DNA of 64,000 nucleotides from Fasciola hepatica (GCA_948099385.1 CANUEZ040000159.1:6652501-6716500); one strand, 5' to 3'; counted from the first letter of the stretch, positions 48,201 to 58,720 are shown. Translations and numbers: made by a program. The notes: generated by a model from the sequence alone, not told the origin.

Positions 48201-48550
48201 CGGCCACCCACTCTTAGTCTAGCAGTGTCGTGCTTGGCTATCCCCATCATTTTCAGGATGTGACTATACGGAAAGAGCTACTGTCTATAGAAGCTAAGCA
48301 AACACTCGGGATTACCACCCAATGTGATTCTGGCGGCGTGCGACTGTCCATAATGAATATACAGCTATCATCCGTAAAGTCCACTGAAACGACTGCCTGT
48401 GCGAAAATACCGTCCTCACCAGCAGGACACGCATATACACATAGCCGACCATGGAGGTCGATATCGGCCTACCCAACCTTCAGCTCCTAAGCTCAGCAAC
48501 ATTTTCCGTGCCCATGGGAGTCCAAGAAGCAAATCCCCCAGTGATGACCT
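45201..48550. other. 3.3 kb without a recognisable gene
   Basis: AT-rich around 45400-46650. There are only short frames. 47996-48250 on minus is an open frame of 84 codons that I could not place; similarity to the BEL element on its right stops at about 48551. Confidence 0.4.
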
Positions 48551-49324
48551 GCTGAGTAATTTTGCCTTCAAATCCTGGTCTCGAATGAAGCGTTCTTTTA
48601 GTCGTAACAGACTTTGGAGAGCATAGTTTCTGTTATCAGCCCACAGGCCGACCGATGTGCGCCATGGGAGGGGAACCTCGAACTGTTTTTTGAGGCCTAT
48701 AGTGCCTTGCCGTACCGTTTGTAAAGCGAAGTGATCCTCTTGAGACAACGATCGTCTTTCGTCTCCATTGTCATGAAACTCCTTTCTATACAGCCGCTGC
48801 AGGTAATATTCTATGCGGTCCGTTTCGGCGAATAAATACTTCACGGAACCACGTACTCCTACTGGACCGTATAACATCCATCCCAGAGCAGTGCGTACGG
48901 CATAAAGTGCCTGGCGGCCGCCCTCTCTCTGGTCAAGCACCCAATGCGCCTCTGGCACGTCGCAGCCGATGAGTAGATCCACTTCATCATCTTCCCAGTC
49001 TACAACGGTTACATCCTGCAGGTGGGGCCACCGAGTCAAGACTGCGTTCACCGACCTTGATGCTCGCATGAAGAGATCAGCTGAAGTGAATGCCCCCGTT
49101 GGTTCGATTTGCTCGTTAGTGTCTAGAGAGATGAGTTGCAGCCTTAATCTACCGGCAGTCATTACCTGTGTTCCGCCCACCGTGCTCACTGCTAACGACG
49201 TCGCACCTTTAGCGAGCCGGTGTTTGTCGGCAAACCGCTCTTCCACTAGGGTAGTGTCAGATCCACTGTCGACGAAAGCCAACGCTTTGATTATCCCAGT
49301 CGGAGTCACTACTCCCACGGCCAC
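48416..49324 (-). pseudogene. BEL-2a protease and RT N-terminal linker
   Basis: Minus open frame of 302 codons with LAFVDSGSDTTLVEERFA, an intact BEL protease motif near 49245-49290, then GCDVPEAHWVLDQREGG and the LGWMLYGPVG block, VPLPWRTSVGL and LRLKERFIRDQDLKAKL, which lead into RT. Family resemblance ends around codon 258 (48551); the last 44 codons are unrelated sequence read through. The first RT motifs are therefore missing. Confidence 0.85.
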
Positions 49325-50055
49325 TACGCCTAAACGTACCGGTTTACTGGCAGATCGTCACGTTGAACAAATCAATCTGGGCTTGGTACTCGTCTCGGAT
49401 ATGATTACTCTCGCCTGATGCAGCAGCCGATGGTGTCTGCCCGTGCAGCCCTCGTAACCACATTGGTTTCTTGTCCTACAAGCTGCCGCCCGGTGCGTGG
49501 TGTCAAGAAAAATAAAGCACGCTCCTGTCATCCTCGCCATTCCCCACCGTTCGTCTATTGTGGCGTTACCGAACTTTGGGGCAGTCTGGTAGTCCATGGC
49601 TAGTATCACAGGACCTGCAAATTGGTTGCGCCGCAGCAACGCATGAAATGGCTTGTGCATTGGTCCAAGTTTGGTATTTCAGCTGTTCCCGAGCAGTGGT
49701 TTGAGCCTGGCTAGTACTGGGCTTGTTTGCTCGGTTGCTGTCCCGGATGAGTCGGCCAAAGCTGCTGTCGGCTATCTTAGTTTCCTGTCCAAGTATTCGG
49801 TCAGGTCTTCGAAGTTGGCTTCTCTGTCGCTTCGGCTTATCCATTCAGCTTCTTCCGCCCACCGACCCTGTAGTGGAGAGAGGTGACGGACTTTGCCTTC
49901 CAAAGTGTACATTGCATCTAGGTCAGCCCTGTAACCTAAATAGTCGAGGGCTATTGAGCAGTTTTGCATCTTAATCACCAGGTCGGCCATGGTGTAGACG
50001 TCGCCCTTGGTTTTCTTTGCCTCTACCATCACGCCCTCTATTAGGTTACGGGCTA
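48551..50055 (-). mobile_element. BEL-2a: gag 3' part, protease and start of RT
   Basis: Minus-strand BEL/Pao piece that begins abruptly in the middle of gag at 50055 and stops inside the N-terminal RT linker at about 48551. It has no LTR. Its gag part (49396-50055) is almost identical to 53722-54381. The neighbour at 50056 is another BEL piece in the opposite orientation. Confidence 0.85.
49325..50055 (-). pseudogene. BEL-2a gag C-terminal half with zinc knuckles
   Basis: DUF1759-like gag (KTKGDVYTMADLVIKMQNC near 49990; DLTEYLDRKL near 49785) is followed in another frame by a CRSCDTSHGLPDC knuckle near 49590 and CGYEGCTGRHHRLLH near 49450. The middle knuckle reads CFIFLDTTHRAAAC, with its second Cys replaced. 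The frame break after DRKL is shared exactly with the 54098 copy; the older BEL-3 reads on through this point. Confidence 0.82.
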
Positions 50056-50058
50056 TTT

Positions 50059-50893
50059 CGATTATGTTGGATCAGCTCCAGAGCAGTTCAGGGGTCTGAC
50101 GAGATTGCTGGAAGAGGGCGGCTTCCATCTAACTAAATGGATGTCGAACGCTTCAGAAGTGCTGAAGGTCATCCCGTATCACGGAAAGGTCGAAAGGGTA
50201 AGAGATTTGGACGGCTCTCCACTTCCTATCGACCGCACCTTAGGGATACAATGGGACGCGGAAACGGACGATTTTGTTTTCGAACTAAACGTTTCCGAGC
50301 TGCCAATAACCCGTCGTGGCATACTATCTGCCGTCTCAAGTTTGTTTGACCCGCTCGGTTTCGTCTCACCATGGCTGCTACCCGGAAAGATCTTGCTGCA
50401 GCGGCTGTGCCGTAAGAAAGTTGATTGGGACCAGTCACTGGACCGAGGGGACCGGCTGGACTGGGAAGAATTTTTGAACACCTTGAAGAAATTAGGGGAC
50501 ATAAGAATACCACGATGTTTGACCCCTGGCCATACGACACGGACTGGAGAACTACATGCCTTTTCCGATGCATCCGAAGTCGGTTATGGAGCTGTGGTGT
50601 ACGGACGATGGTGCGCAGGAGATGGACAATATACCACGAGGATCCTGTTCGCCAAAGCCCGCGTTGCCCCACTGAAGTCGGTCTCAATCCCACGCCTTGA
50701 ACTCAGCGCAGCCGTGTTGGCAGTCAGGGTGGTGCAAGCTGTGAAGAGATGTTTCGATCTCTGCATTTGGTCGGTGAGCTTCTGGACGGATTCAACGATA
50801 GTACTTTACTATATCAACAACGCTTAGAGCCAGTTTAGTACTTTCGTTGCTAACCGGCTCACGATTATCCACGATGAATCAGCGACGCACCAG
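50059..50893 (+). pseudogene. BEL-2b RT C-terminal part and RNase H
   Basis: RT thumb blocks (GFHLTKWMSN; LFDPLGFVSPWLLPGK near 50340) are followed by RNase H with FSDASEVGYGAVVYG (near 50560), PRLELSAA (50690) and WTDSTIVLYYINN (50780). A TAG at 50825-50827 interrupts, after which the same frame continues as SQFSTFVANRL. The RT catalytic palm is absent because the piece starts beyond YVDD. Confidence 0.87.
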
Positions 50894-52593
50894 TTGAATC
50901 ATGTCAGGTCTGGCGACAATCCAGCCGACCTAACCTCCCGAGGTGCGAACAACTTCAGGCAACTGGACACGTGGACGAGAGGGCCAAACTTCCCTCCCTT
51001 GCTCAAACAGGACTGGCCCGCGTTCGAATTAAAACCCCCTACGGAAGTGGAACCGGAGATCAAAGGCGTAGTGATGGTGGCCAACGTCGTCGAAGCGTCG
51101 CCCATTTTATCGCGACTGGTCAGGTTTTCTTCCTGGATGAAGACGCTTCGTTCGCTAGTTTGGTTAACCAGGTTCAAGAGAAACTTACTAGTCATGAAAG
51201 GGCTACGGCCCTCAGGTCGGATACCGGTCGGCCCGATAGGTCCCGATGAGCTACAAGCGGCAGAGTACGATATTTTCAGAATGATACAACGCGAGGTTTT
51301 CGCCCAAGAACTCAAGAGGGCGGAAGAAGTGGGGCCGACCAATAAAGACATGCCATCTCCAAGAGGCGAGCTGAAGCGTTTGAACCCCAAACTCATCAAC
51401 GGACTGCTGCGGGTGGATGGTAGGCTGACCAACGCCCACCTGAACTTCGACACAAAGTATCCTATACTGCTGCCTGCGAGACAACCCGTAGTAGAGCTAA
51501 TGATTCAACACGTCCACGCTGTGGAGGGACATGCCGGGGAAAGTCACGTGACGAGCGTCATCCGAAAGCGTCTTTGGTTGTTGAGAGGACGAGAGACTGT
51601 AGAACGCGTGATCCGACGGTGTGTGCAATGCAGGAGACGCAATGCCACAGCAGGCAAACAACTCATGGCCCCGCTACCAGAATGCAGGGTGACTACGGGC
51701 TGGTGGCCGTTCAGTGACACCGGGTTGGACTATTTCGGGCCCTTGTGGATCAAGTGCGGGAAAAGATTAGAAAAGCGATACGGATGTATCATGACGTGCA
51801 CGAAGTCACGTGCGGTACACCTAGAAGTCGCACATTCGATGACGACCGATTCGTTTCTACGGGCCTTGCAAAGATTTATCAACCGAAGAGGCGTACCGGC
51901 CGATATATACTCAGATAATGGATCGAACTTTGTGGGCGCTCACCGAGAATTGCAGCGTTGGCACAAGAACATAAACAGGGACGAACTGCAGAATCGAACC
52001 GTGGCCTACGGCATACGATGGCATTTCAATCCCCCACAGGCCAGTCACCGAGGCGGCGTATGGGAACGCATGATCCGGTCCGCCAGACGGATATTGTTGT
52101 CAATCATGGAGCAGCAGCCGCCCGACGACGAGACGATGAACACCGTCATGACTGAGGTGGAGCGAATCCTGAACAACCGCCCCCTGGTTCCAGTAATGAA
52201 CGGCGACCCCACCCACCTGGCGCTCACCCCGAACGACTTATTGACGTTAAGGTCGAACGTGGGAGCTACCTCCACGGATGGAAGCAAGCGAACTATCTGG
52301 CCAAGGTCTTCTGGAGGCGATGGCTGCGGGAGTACCTACCGGCTTTGTAGATTCGACAGAAGTGGCTGGCCAAAACAAGACCATTCAAAGTTGGGGACGT
52401 GGTTATGATCACTGACGAACGCGCACATTTCAGCACTTGGTCTTTGGGAGTAGTTATGGAAACCATCAAAAGCACCGACGAAATGATAAGAACGGTGAAG
52501 GTGAAGACAGCTAACGGAGTGCTCATTCGTGACATACGCAGTATTAACCTACTCGAGAGCGAAGACGGAGGAGCTGATAACTCTGAGGCCTAG
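50894..52593 (+). pseudogene. BEL-2b integrase
   Basis: Starts in the same frame with HVRSGDNPADLTSRG (RNase H end with its Asp intact), then the zinc region (HVHAVEGHAGE; CVQCRRR), and the core with D in GLDYFGPLW, D in YSDNGSNFVGA and E in GGVWERMIRS, all three catalytic residues kept. A frameshift at about 52275 ends the long frame at 52408. The DUF5641-like tail (NYLAKVFWRRWLREYLPAL, then KVGDVVMITDE) follows with a TAG at 52348-52350 and ends at 52593. Confidence 0.9.
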
Positions 52594-52659
52594 TAAACCT
52601 TTTCACACCAGTCATCGAGGTGGATAAAGAAACACCATATATACCACACAATCTCCGTC

Positions 52660-53010
52660 AAACACGTTAAGGTGTTCGGGGTCTTTGGTTGACATTACAG
52701 AAGGTTCTTTCCGATATGTGGTGATGAATGCGATCCCATTGTACATCCCGATACATACACGCATGCACGGCGCACTCTACATACCGTAAACCCATCAAAC
52801 ATGTGACAGTGTTCGTTGTTTTGCTTTTTGTTGAAGTTACCGAATGCCCCTTGCATATGTGGAAGTAGCGGAGCTCAGGTCACACACACATGCTACATTT
52901 TACTCGTTTTCTGCCACACGGTCCTTTGTTGACATTGCAGAAAGTCCTCCTTTGATGTGTAGTCATACCTGTGATTTCATTGTAACCCCGGCACACACAC
53001 ACTCACACAC
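52660..53010. repeat. Degenerate tandem repeats in the BEL-2b 3' region
   Basis: A unit containing TTTGGTTGACATTACAGAAGG then CGATATGTGG recurs at about 52672, 52805 and 52915 in changed form (TTTGTTGACATTGCAGAAAG; TTTGTTGAAGTTACCGAATG). The period is roughly 110-135 bp. A CA-rich microsatellite (52991-53026) closes the array. It lies between the integrase stop and the LTR. Confidence 0.6.
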
Positions 53011-53273
53011 ACACTCAAGCACATACATCCAAGACCGGACGGACAACATCTATGTGATACTTCACGCCCGCCATCGGTCATTCGGTCTCGTGGAAGATGT
53101 AGACTATCCTCACGTCTATGTAACCGATGGGTTAGGTGCGACCAGTAGTAGAACGTTGACGACGAGCATTAGACGCGCGCACTGACAGCAGGGTCTAGGC
53201 AGGTAGAAAGAATCGGTACCTTTATACCGAACCTTTGACTCTGCTTAGGATCCAGGAGGATTTTGGTGGGCGG

Positions 53274-53645
53274 TGTAACAGCCGGTCGTGGAAAATCCCC
53301 TTTTTCCCTCGCGATTCAGTGTTTATCCCAACATCACTCATTCGCCTACACTGTTGACTTGTCTTTACGAACTGGTTGTTTTCATGGACCAATTGTTGTT
53401 TGTTCGCACCCAGAGCGCTACTTTGTCATGTCCTTGTTCAGGACCTGCGTGACGCACGTGCTGTTTGCTCACACGCTGCTATTCGGTTTCTCGTTGTTGA
53501 GTCATGTGATCGTATTATTGAGGTTTGTATATTTTTTGTCATTGTTCATGTAATAATCTAGTATCGTAGAATATCACGGATAATCGTCTTTTGATTTCGG
53601 GATCCGTTGCGAATTTGGCTACGCATTGCTCAAACGTTCGTTACA
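53274..53645 (+). repeat. BEL-2b LTR (372 bp)
   Basis: Begins TGTAACAGCC after a purine-rich AGGAGGATTTTGGTGGGCGG tract and ends CGTTACA. It has the same length as the inverted LTR at 55025-55396, with about 20 mismatches, 18 of them in the first 195 bp. Immediately after its last base comes BEL gag-protease boundary sequence on the other strand. Confidence 0.88.
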
Positions 53646-54170
53646 GCAACTACTCCTAAAAGTACCGGTTTACCGGCAGACCGTGACGCTGAACAAATCA
53701 CTCTGGGTTTGGTATTCGGCTCGGGTATGATTACTCTCGCCTGATGCAGCAGCCGATGGTGTCTGCCCGTGCAGCCCTCGTAACCACATTGGTTTCTTGT
53801 CCTACAAGCTGCCGCCCGGTGCGTGGTGTCAAGAAAAATAAAGCACGCTCCTGTCATCCTCGCCATTCCCCACCGTTCGTCTATTGTGGCGTTACCGAAC
53901 TTTGGGGCAGTCTGGTAGTCCATGGCTAGTATCACAGGACCTGCAAATTGGTTGCGCCGCAGCAACGCATGAAATGGCTTGTGCATTGGTCCAAGTTTGG
54001 TATTTCAGCTGTTCCCGAGCAGTGGTTTGAGCCTGGCTAGTACTGGGCTTGTTTGCTCGGTTGCTGTCCCGGATGAGTCGGCCAAAGCTGCTGTCGGCTA
54101 TCTTAGTTTCCTGTCCAAGTATTCGGTCAGGTCTTCGAAGTTGGCTTCTCTGTCGCTTCGGCTTATCCAT
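53646..54170 (-). pseudogene. BEL-2c gag C-terminus with zinc knuckles
   Basis: Knuckle arrangement as in BEL-2a (CRSCDTSHGLPDC, the damaged middle knuckle, and CGYEGCTGRHHRLLH). It is entered by a frameshift from the main gag frame and ends at 53646 in VVAVTNV, the point at which BEL-2a goes on to its protease. Confidence 0.8.
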
Positions 54171-54985
54171 TCAGCTTCTTCCGCCCACCGACCCTGTAGT
54201 GGAGAGAGGTGACGGACTTTGCCTTCCAAAGTGTACATTGCATCTAGGTCAGCCCTGTAACCTAAATGGTCGAGGGCTATTGAGCAGTTTTGCATCTTAA
54301 TCACCAGGTCGGCCATGGTGTAGACGTCGCCCTTGGTTCTCTTTGCCTCTACCATCACGCCCTCTATTAGGTTACGGGCTACTTTGAAAGATTGGCCAAA
54401 CAAGTCCCTCAGAATCTTCCTTGCCCTTGTGTAGCCTTGTTCCAGGTTGAGCATGGTGCACCCGTGGATAGCTTCTCTAGCTCGGCTTCGAATGTAGTGT
54501 GTCAGGTATCGAAGCCTCTGCCCGGGGTCCGTTACCTTATTTTCGACGAACGTTTCGAACTGCTCGACGAACTTGCAGTAGAGTTCAGCTCGCCCGTCGA
54601 AAACCGTTAGTTCCACTCTAGGCAGATCGTTCGATGGTGGTTTGTAGTCGGCGACCGGCGTGGGGTTCCCTACCTTATTGCACCCTAATCTATCGGAAGT
54701 GTCGAAGTCGCTGATCTCATGCTCTGGCTCTTTCTGTGTACACTTCTCTGCTTCCTGCGCCTGTAGTCTAGCCGATAGTAACTGTTGCTCTAGGTCTAGT
54801 ATTCTCAGCTTATATAAATCGACATCCTTACGATCAATATTGCTCTCAATAACACATGAACTAGCACTGACAGGACTAGACGATCTAGCAATAACTAAAG
54901 AATCGAATGTACCCAAAACCTCCCCAGAGACTTGACGTGTTACTTCCTGTCCGGATTCCACTGCTTTTGATCCTTTTCTTGGCAT
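54098..54985 (-). pseudogene. BEL-2c Gag N-terminal and central part
   Basis: I chose the ATG at 54985 (MPRKGSKAVES), the first after the LTR. A coiled coil (RILDLEQQLLSARLQAQEAE) precedes the DUF1759-like region (LPRVELTVFDGRAELYCKF near 54610, then RYLTHYIRSRAREAIHGC). The frame closes at 54098 after EYLDRKLR through the same frameshift as BEL-2a. Apart from that break the Gag is intact. Confidence 0.85.
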
Positions 54986-55024
54986 TTCGCGTGTTTCCTC
55001 GTTCCAAATTAATCTATTGAGTAT

Positions 55025-55396
55025 TGTAACACACGTTTGAGCAATGCGTAGCCAAATTCGCAACGGATCCCGAAATCAAAAGACGATTATCCGTGATATT
55101 CTACGATACTAGATTATTACATGAACAATGACAAAAAATATACAAACCTCAATAATACGATCACATGACTCAACAACGAGAAACCGAATAGCAGCGTGTG
55201 AGCAAACAGCACGTGCGTCACGCAGGTTCTGAACAAGGATATGACGAAGCAGCGCTCTGGGTGCGAACAAACAACAATTGGTCCATAAAATCAAACAGTT
55301 CGTAAAGACAAGTCAACAGTGTAGGCAAATGAGTGATGTTGGGATAAACACTGAATCGGAAGGGTTTTAGAGGATTTTCCACGGCCGGTCGTTACA
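55025..55396 (-). repeat. BEL-2c 5' LTR (372 bp)
   Basis: On minus it begins TGTAACGACCGGCCG and ends GTGTGTTACA. The second half matches the 53274-53645 LTR without a mismatch for about 165 bp. The right edge is exact because BEL-3 protease coding resumes at 55397. Confidence 0.88.
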
Positions 55397-55620
55397 CCTG
55401 GTGCTCGCAAGAGTAGTTCAGCCAGTGTGAAAGCCTCCGTTGATTCGATTTGTTTGTTGGTATCTAGGACAATGAGTTGCACTCTCAGCCGACCTGCGGC
55501 TATTACCAGGATTCCGCCCACCGTACTCACCGTTAACGACACCATGTTTTTAGCGAGCCGGTTGTTATCGAAAAACCACTCCTTCACCGGGGTAGTGTCT
55601 GATCCTCTCTCGACGGAGGC
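55397..55620 (-). pseudogene. BEL-3 protease, interrupted
   Basis: The active-site region near 55595-55615 reads VERGSDT where BEL-2a has VDSGSDT, so the catalytic Asp is gone. The following SLTVSTVGG and AGRLRVQLIVLDTNKQ blocks match BEL-2a. The coding sequence is cut after LLLRAPG by the BEL-2c LTR. Confidence 0.78.
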
Positions 55621-55679
55621 CTACACCTTGGCCACCCCAGTCGGGGTCCTCACTCCTACGGCAACTGCTCCTGAACGTA

Positions 55680-57050
55680 TTGGTTTTATTGGCAGACCGT
55701 GATGTTGAGCAAACTACTCTGGGCTTTTTGTTCCCATCTGTAGTAGCTTCTTTCACCTGGTGTAGTAGTCGATGGTATCTGCTTGGACAACCTTCATGAT
55801 CGCATCTGGTTCTTGTTCGGCAAGTGGCCGCCCAGTGTGAGGAGATAAGGCTGATACGACAAGCTCCTTTCGTCCTCGGCACTCCCCAAAGTTTGTCTAT
55901 TTTGGCTTCGATGAACTTCGGACATCCTAGTAACCCACGGCTAGCGCCACAGGTCCTTCAGCTTAGGTGGCCTATAGCCTCGCGTGAAAGGACGTGCGAA
56001 TTTGTCCCAGGCTGATGTTTCGAGTATCCTCATGCAGCGTTTTGATCTTGGCTGGCTCTAGGTCTGTTTGTCCTGTTGCTACCATGAATGAGTCGAACAA
56101 ATTCGCCGTCGGCTCTTCCGGTTTGCCTGACTAAATATTCAGTCACCTCCTCAAGATCGGCCTGACGGCCGCCCCTGCTTTTGCCTTCCGCTTCTCTAGC
56201 CCAATGACCCCGCAGCTCGGAAAAAAGATGGTGAACTACCCCTCCCCATTTGTGCATCGCTTTGAGATACGCTCTGTGCCCTAAATTATCGATGGTTATC
56301 AAACAATTCTGCATCCTAGTTACGAGATCGGCCATTGTATAAACTCCGCCTTTCGTTCGCTCGGCTTCTGACATCACTCCCTCTACCAGACCGCTTGGAA
56401 CCTTGTATGGCTGGCCAAACAATTCCTGAAGAATCTTCCTTGCCCGTGCAAAGCCTTGGTTCTGTTCGAGCGTGGTACGCCCATCAATGGTTTCTCTGGT
56501 TTGACCTCGATAATAATGGGTCAAATAGAGTAGTCTTTGCCAGGGGTCGGTTATCTTACTTTCGACTCAGGTTTCGAACTATCTGATAAACTTGCGGCAC
56601 TGCTCAGGTCTTCCGTCGAAAACCGTCAGTTCCGCTCTCGGCACATCGATCACTGGTTGTGTCGGGGTTATGTGTTCGGCGGCCGGTGCAGAGTCTTCTA
56701 TTTTCGTTTGCCCTGATCTGACGAGTGGATCGTTGTCGTTGGCCTTCTAATCACAATCGTTCCTTCTACACTTTTCACCTGTCTCCTGAGCCTGCTGCCT
56801 AACTGATAACAACTGTTTTTTTAGATCTAATATCCTCAACTAAAATAACTCAACATTCCTGCAGTCGATAATGCCCTCGGAAATACATGACCTATCACCG
56901 ACAGGGCCAGGCGATCTAACATTAACCATGGCATCAAACGTATCCAAACCCTGTTTTTGTGACTTGCCATACCACATCCTTTCGTATTCTGATTGCTTCT
57001 TTTTTTTCTGGGCAAGCTGCCTGTCTCCTCTTTCCATGTTGATCAGTTTG
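55680..57050 (-). pseudogene. BEL-3 gag and zinc knuckles
   Basis: CDHEGCPSRYHRLLH lies near 55780, and the DUF1759-like part at 56030-56524 includes RTKGGVYTMADLVTRMQNC and EVTEYLVRQTGRADGEFVRL. This last block reads through the point where BEL-2a and BEL-2c share a frameshift. The coiled-coil leader (near 56800-56880) is partly readable. Many stops. Confidence 0.75.
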
Positions 57051-57055
57051 ATCAT

Positions 57056-57505
57056 TACAACACAATTTCCGGGAACACTTAGCCGAATTCATACCAATCC
57101 CAAAACCTGATAAGGATTGAATTATTGAATGAACAACACCGTACAACACTTACAGACCTCAAATGTGCAATCACACGAACCCAGAATATAATAACTAAGT
57201 TCACGTCGTGCGAGGTGCAAGCAAGTGCGTCAAGCGGGTGCTAAATACGATTTGACATAGTGGCGCGTTGGAAGAAAATAAACAAAGGTTGTCATAGCAA
57301 AGTAAGTTGTACGAAAAAACGAAATATCATGCGCAATGGTGTATTGCCACAAAATCACGAAATTATAGTGTCTTCCAATGATTTTCACAACCGATCTTTA
57401 CGCCTTACTTCCATAAGCAAGCCTTTTGCCAGGATATCTCATTTTTGTCCCTTGTCGCTGTCGGTCCACCGCGCGTCGATGATGGTCACTAATTGTGCGT
57501 CTGTG
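57056..57505 (-). repeat. BEL-3 5' LTR
   Basis: TACAACACA at 57056 aligns with TGTAACACA at 55025, and AGCCGAATTC...CCCAAAACC with the corresponding R-U5 part. The outer end near 57505 (before GTAACGTCCCC) is approximate. Confidence 0.6.
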
Positions 57506-57799
57506 TAACGTCCCCACCGATTGCTGGATTTAGAAATGGGCAGAGCCCCAGTTTACAGCTCTGAGGTTGTTGCACTATACACCGGGAAACGGAGTCCTCA
57601 CTATGCTTTCTAACCGCGTTTCCCACACATTTTTACCAGCGCAGAAGAAAACATAGAAGTTTCAGCCAAACTTGGACGCTAGGCGTTATCAGAATTGGCA
57701 CCAGAAGTCAAGAATATACACCAACTTTCGGACTTTTGTGCGGCAGTCAAAGGTCAACCCGACAACAGAATCCGGGTCACTGGAAAACTACTATTGTAA

Positions 57800-58361
57800 C
57801 GGCCGAGCCGGAGGCCACTATCTTGGTGTTCGTTTATTGCGAGCGCCGTCGCCTATTAATCCACTTACTGAGCCTCGGCTCATAAAGTTTTTCTTTTGTG
57901 AGTTTTCAGATCACATCCAAGCAGCCCTCATTGGAACAGAGTTGCTCTCGCTTGTTTCACTTTTCCCAGGCTCGTCAATCCTCGTGAATGCTCGTGAGAC
58001 CGGTATTGAAACCCATCTTCTGTATCACCTCCTAAGAACAGTTGATGCCAGAGAGCACCGTTGCCTAATCCCAACATACATAGCCGTTGTCAGACCTCGC
58101 CTGGGATACTCTGTGCAGACGTGGACTCCCTGCTTAGCTAGGGGCCGGAAAGGTCTGTGAAATGTGCTACGAACTTTTGCAAAGGCCATCCCAGGTCTCC
58201 GGAAGCTACTGTATGCAGAAAGACTGGCGATCTCAGGAAATTTCTACCTTGAGGGGAGACGGACGAGAGGGAACTTAATTGAAACATTTATGCAGCTGAG
58301 AGGGATGTTAGTGACCAACGTACTCCCCTTTGAAATTGGTGAGGACTCCGCCCACAGAAGA
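57800..58361 (+). mobile_element. LINE-F, C-terminal RT fragment
   Basis: YIAVVRPRLGYSVQTW near 58080 and LISGNFYLEGRRTRGNLIETF near 58215 match the IYMAIVRPHLECSVQAW and FSLEKRRSRGDL blocks of LINE-G. The open frame at 57672-58160 includes unrelated sequence at its start. The fragment is cut at 58361 by a BEL LTR. The interval 57506-57799 holds nothing recognisable. Confidence 0.7.
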
Positions 58362-58720
58362 TGTAACGGTTATTCAGATCGTTAGTAACGCGTGGCCCAA
58401 TTTACCAATCCCAAAGTCGGATTAAGATTGATGTGCTGATTCCACGGCACTGAATTAACAAATTATACGCACAAAAATTATGTACAAACCTCAACTGTAC
58501 GGCCACAACGTTTAGCAGCGAAGACCAAAGTTCAACAAAGGTCGCCGTCAGGTACCACCATAACGGCAATCCGAGTCCGAATCAAAAATATATGCCACGA
58601 CACATGAACAAAATATAAACAAATGTTCAAGCGTAGTGGTTGACGCGAGCTGTACTTGTTCGAGAGTCAATAAGACAAAGGCCATAATCTCAACGATACA
58701 AGTGTGTGACAGCGGCTGAG
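58362..58720 (-). repeat. BEL LTR, degenerate
   Basis: Starts TGTAACGG on plus, then AACGCGTGGCC, CCCAAAG and ACAAACCTCAACTGTACGGCC, in the order seen in the LTRs at 55025 and 63828. The far end is estimated from the 372-bp length of the BEL-2 LTRs. Confidence 0.6.

Larger units (their letters stand above)
50056..53645 (+). mobile_element. BEL-2b: RT end, RNase H, integrase, 3' LTR
   Basis: Plus-strand 3' part of a BEL element. It begins immediately after the point where the RT YVDD box would be (first residues read VGSAPEQFRGLTRLLEEGGF) and runs to a 372-bp LTR. It carries two in-frame stops and one frameshift over 2.5 kb, so it is younger or better kept than BEL-3. Both ends abut minus-strand BEL sequence. 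Confidence 0.87.
53646..55396 (-). mobile_element. BEL-2c: 5' LTR and gag, truncated before protease
   Basis: Minus-strand 5' part of a BEL element: LTR 55396-55025, gag from an ATG at 54985, zinc knuckles, then an abrupt end at 53646 where the protease should follow. The truncation is exactly at the outer end of the BEL-2b LTR. To the right the LTR interrupts the protease of the older BEL-3. Confidence 0.85.
55397..57505 (-). mobile_element. BEL-3, older BEL/Pao copy
   Basis: Minus-strand LTR (about 57505-57056), coiled-coil leader, gag, zinc knuckles and protease, cut at 55397 by BEL-2c. It is clearly more diverged than BEL-2. No downstream RT or integrase from it was found on the far side of the insertion, so the rest has been lost or moved. 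Confidence 0.8.

Noticed and set aside
47996..48250. Continuation of BEL-2a RT
   Set aside because: The frame shows none of the BEL RT motifs; similarity to BEL stops near 48551.
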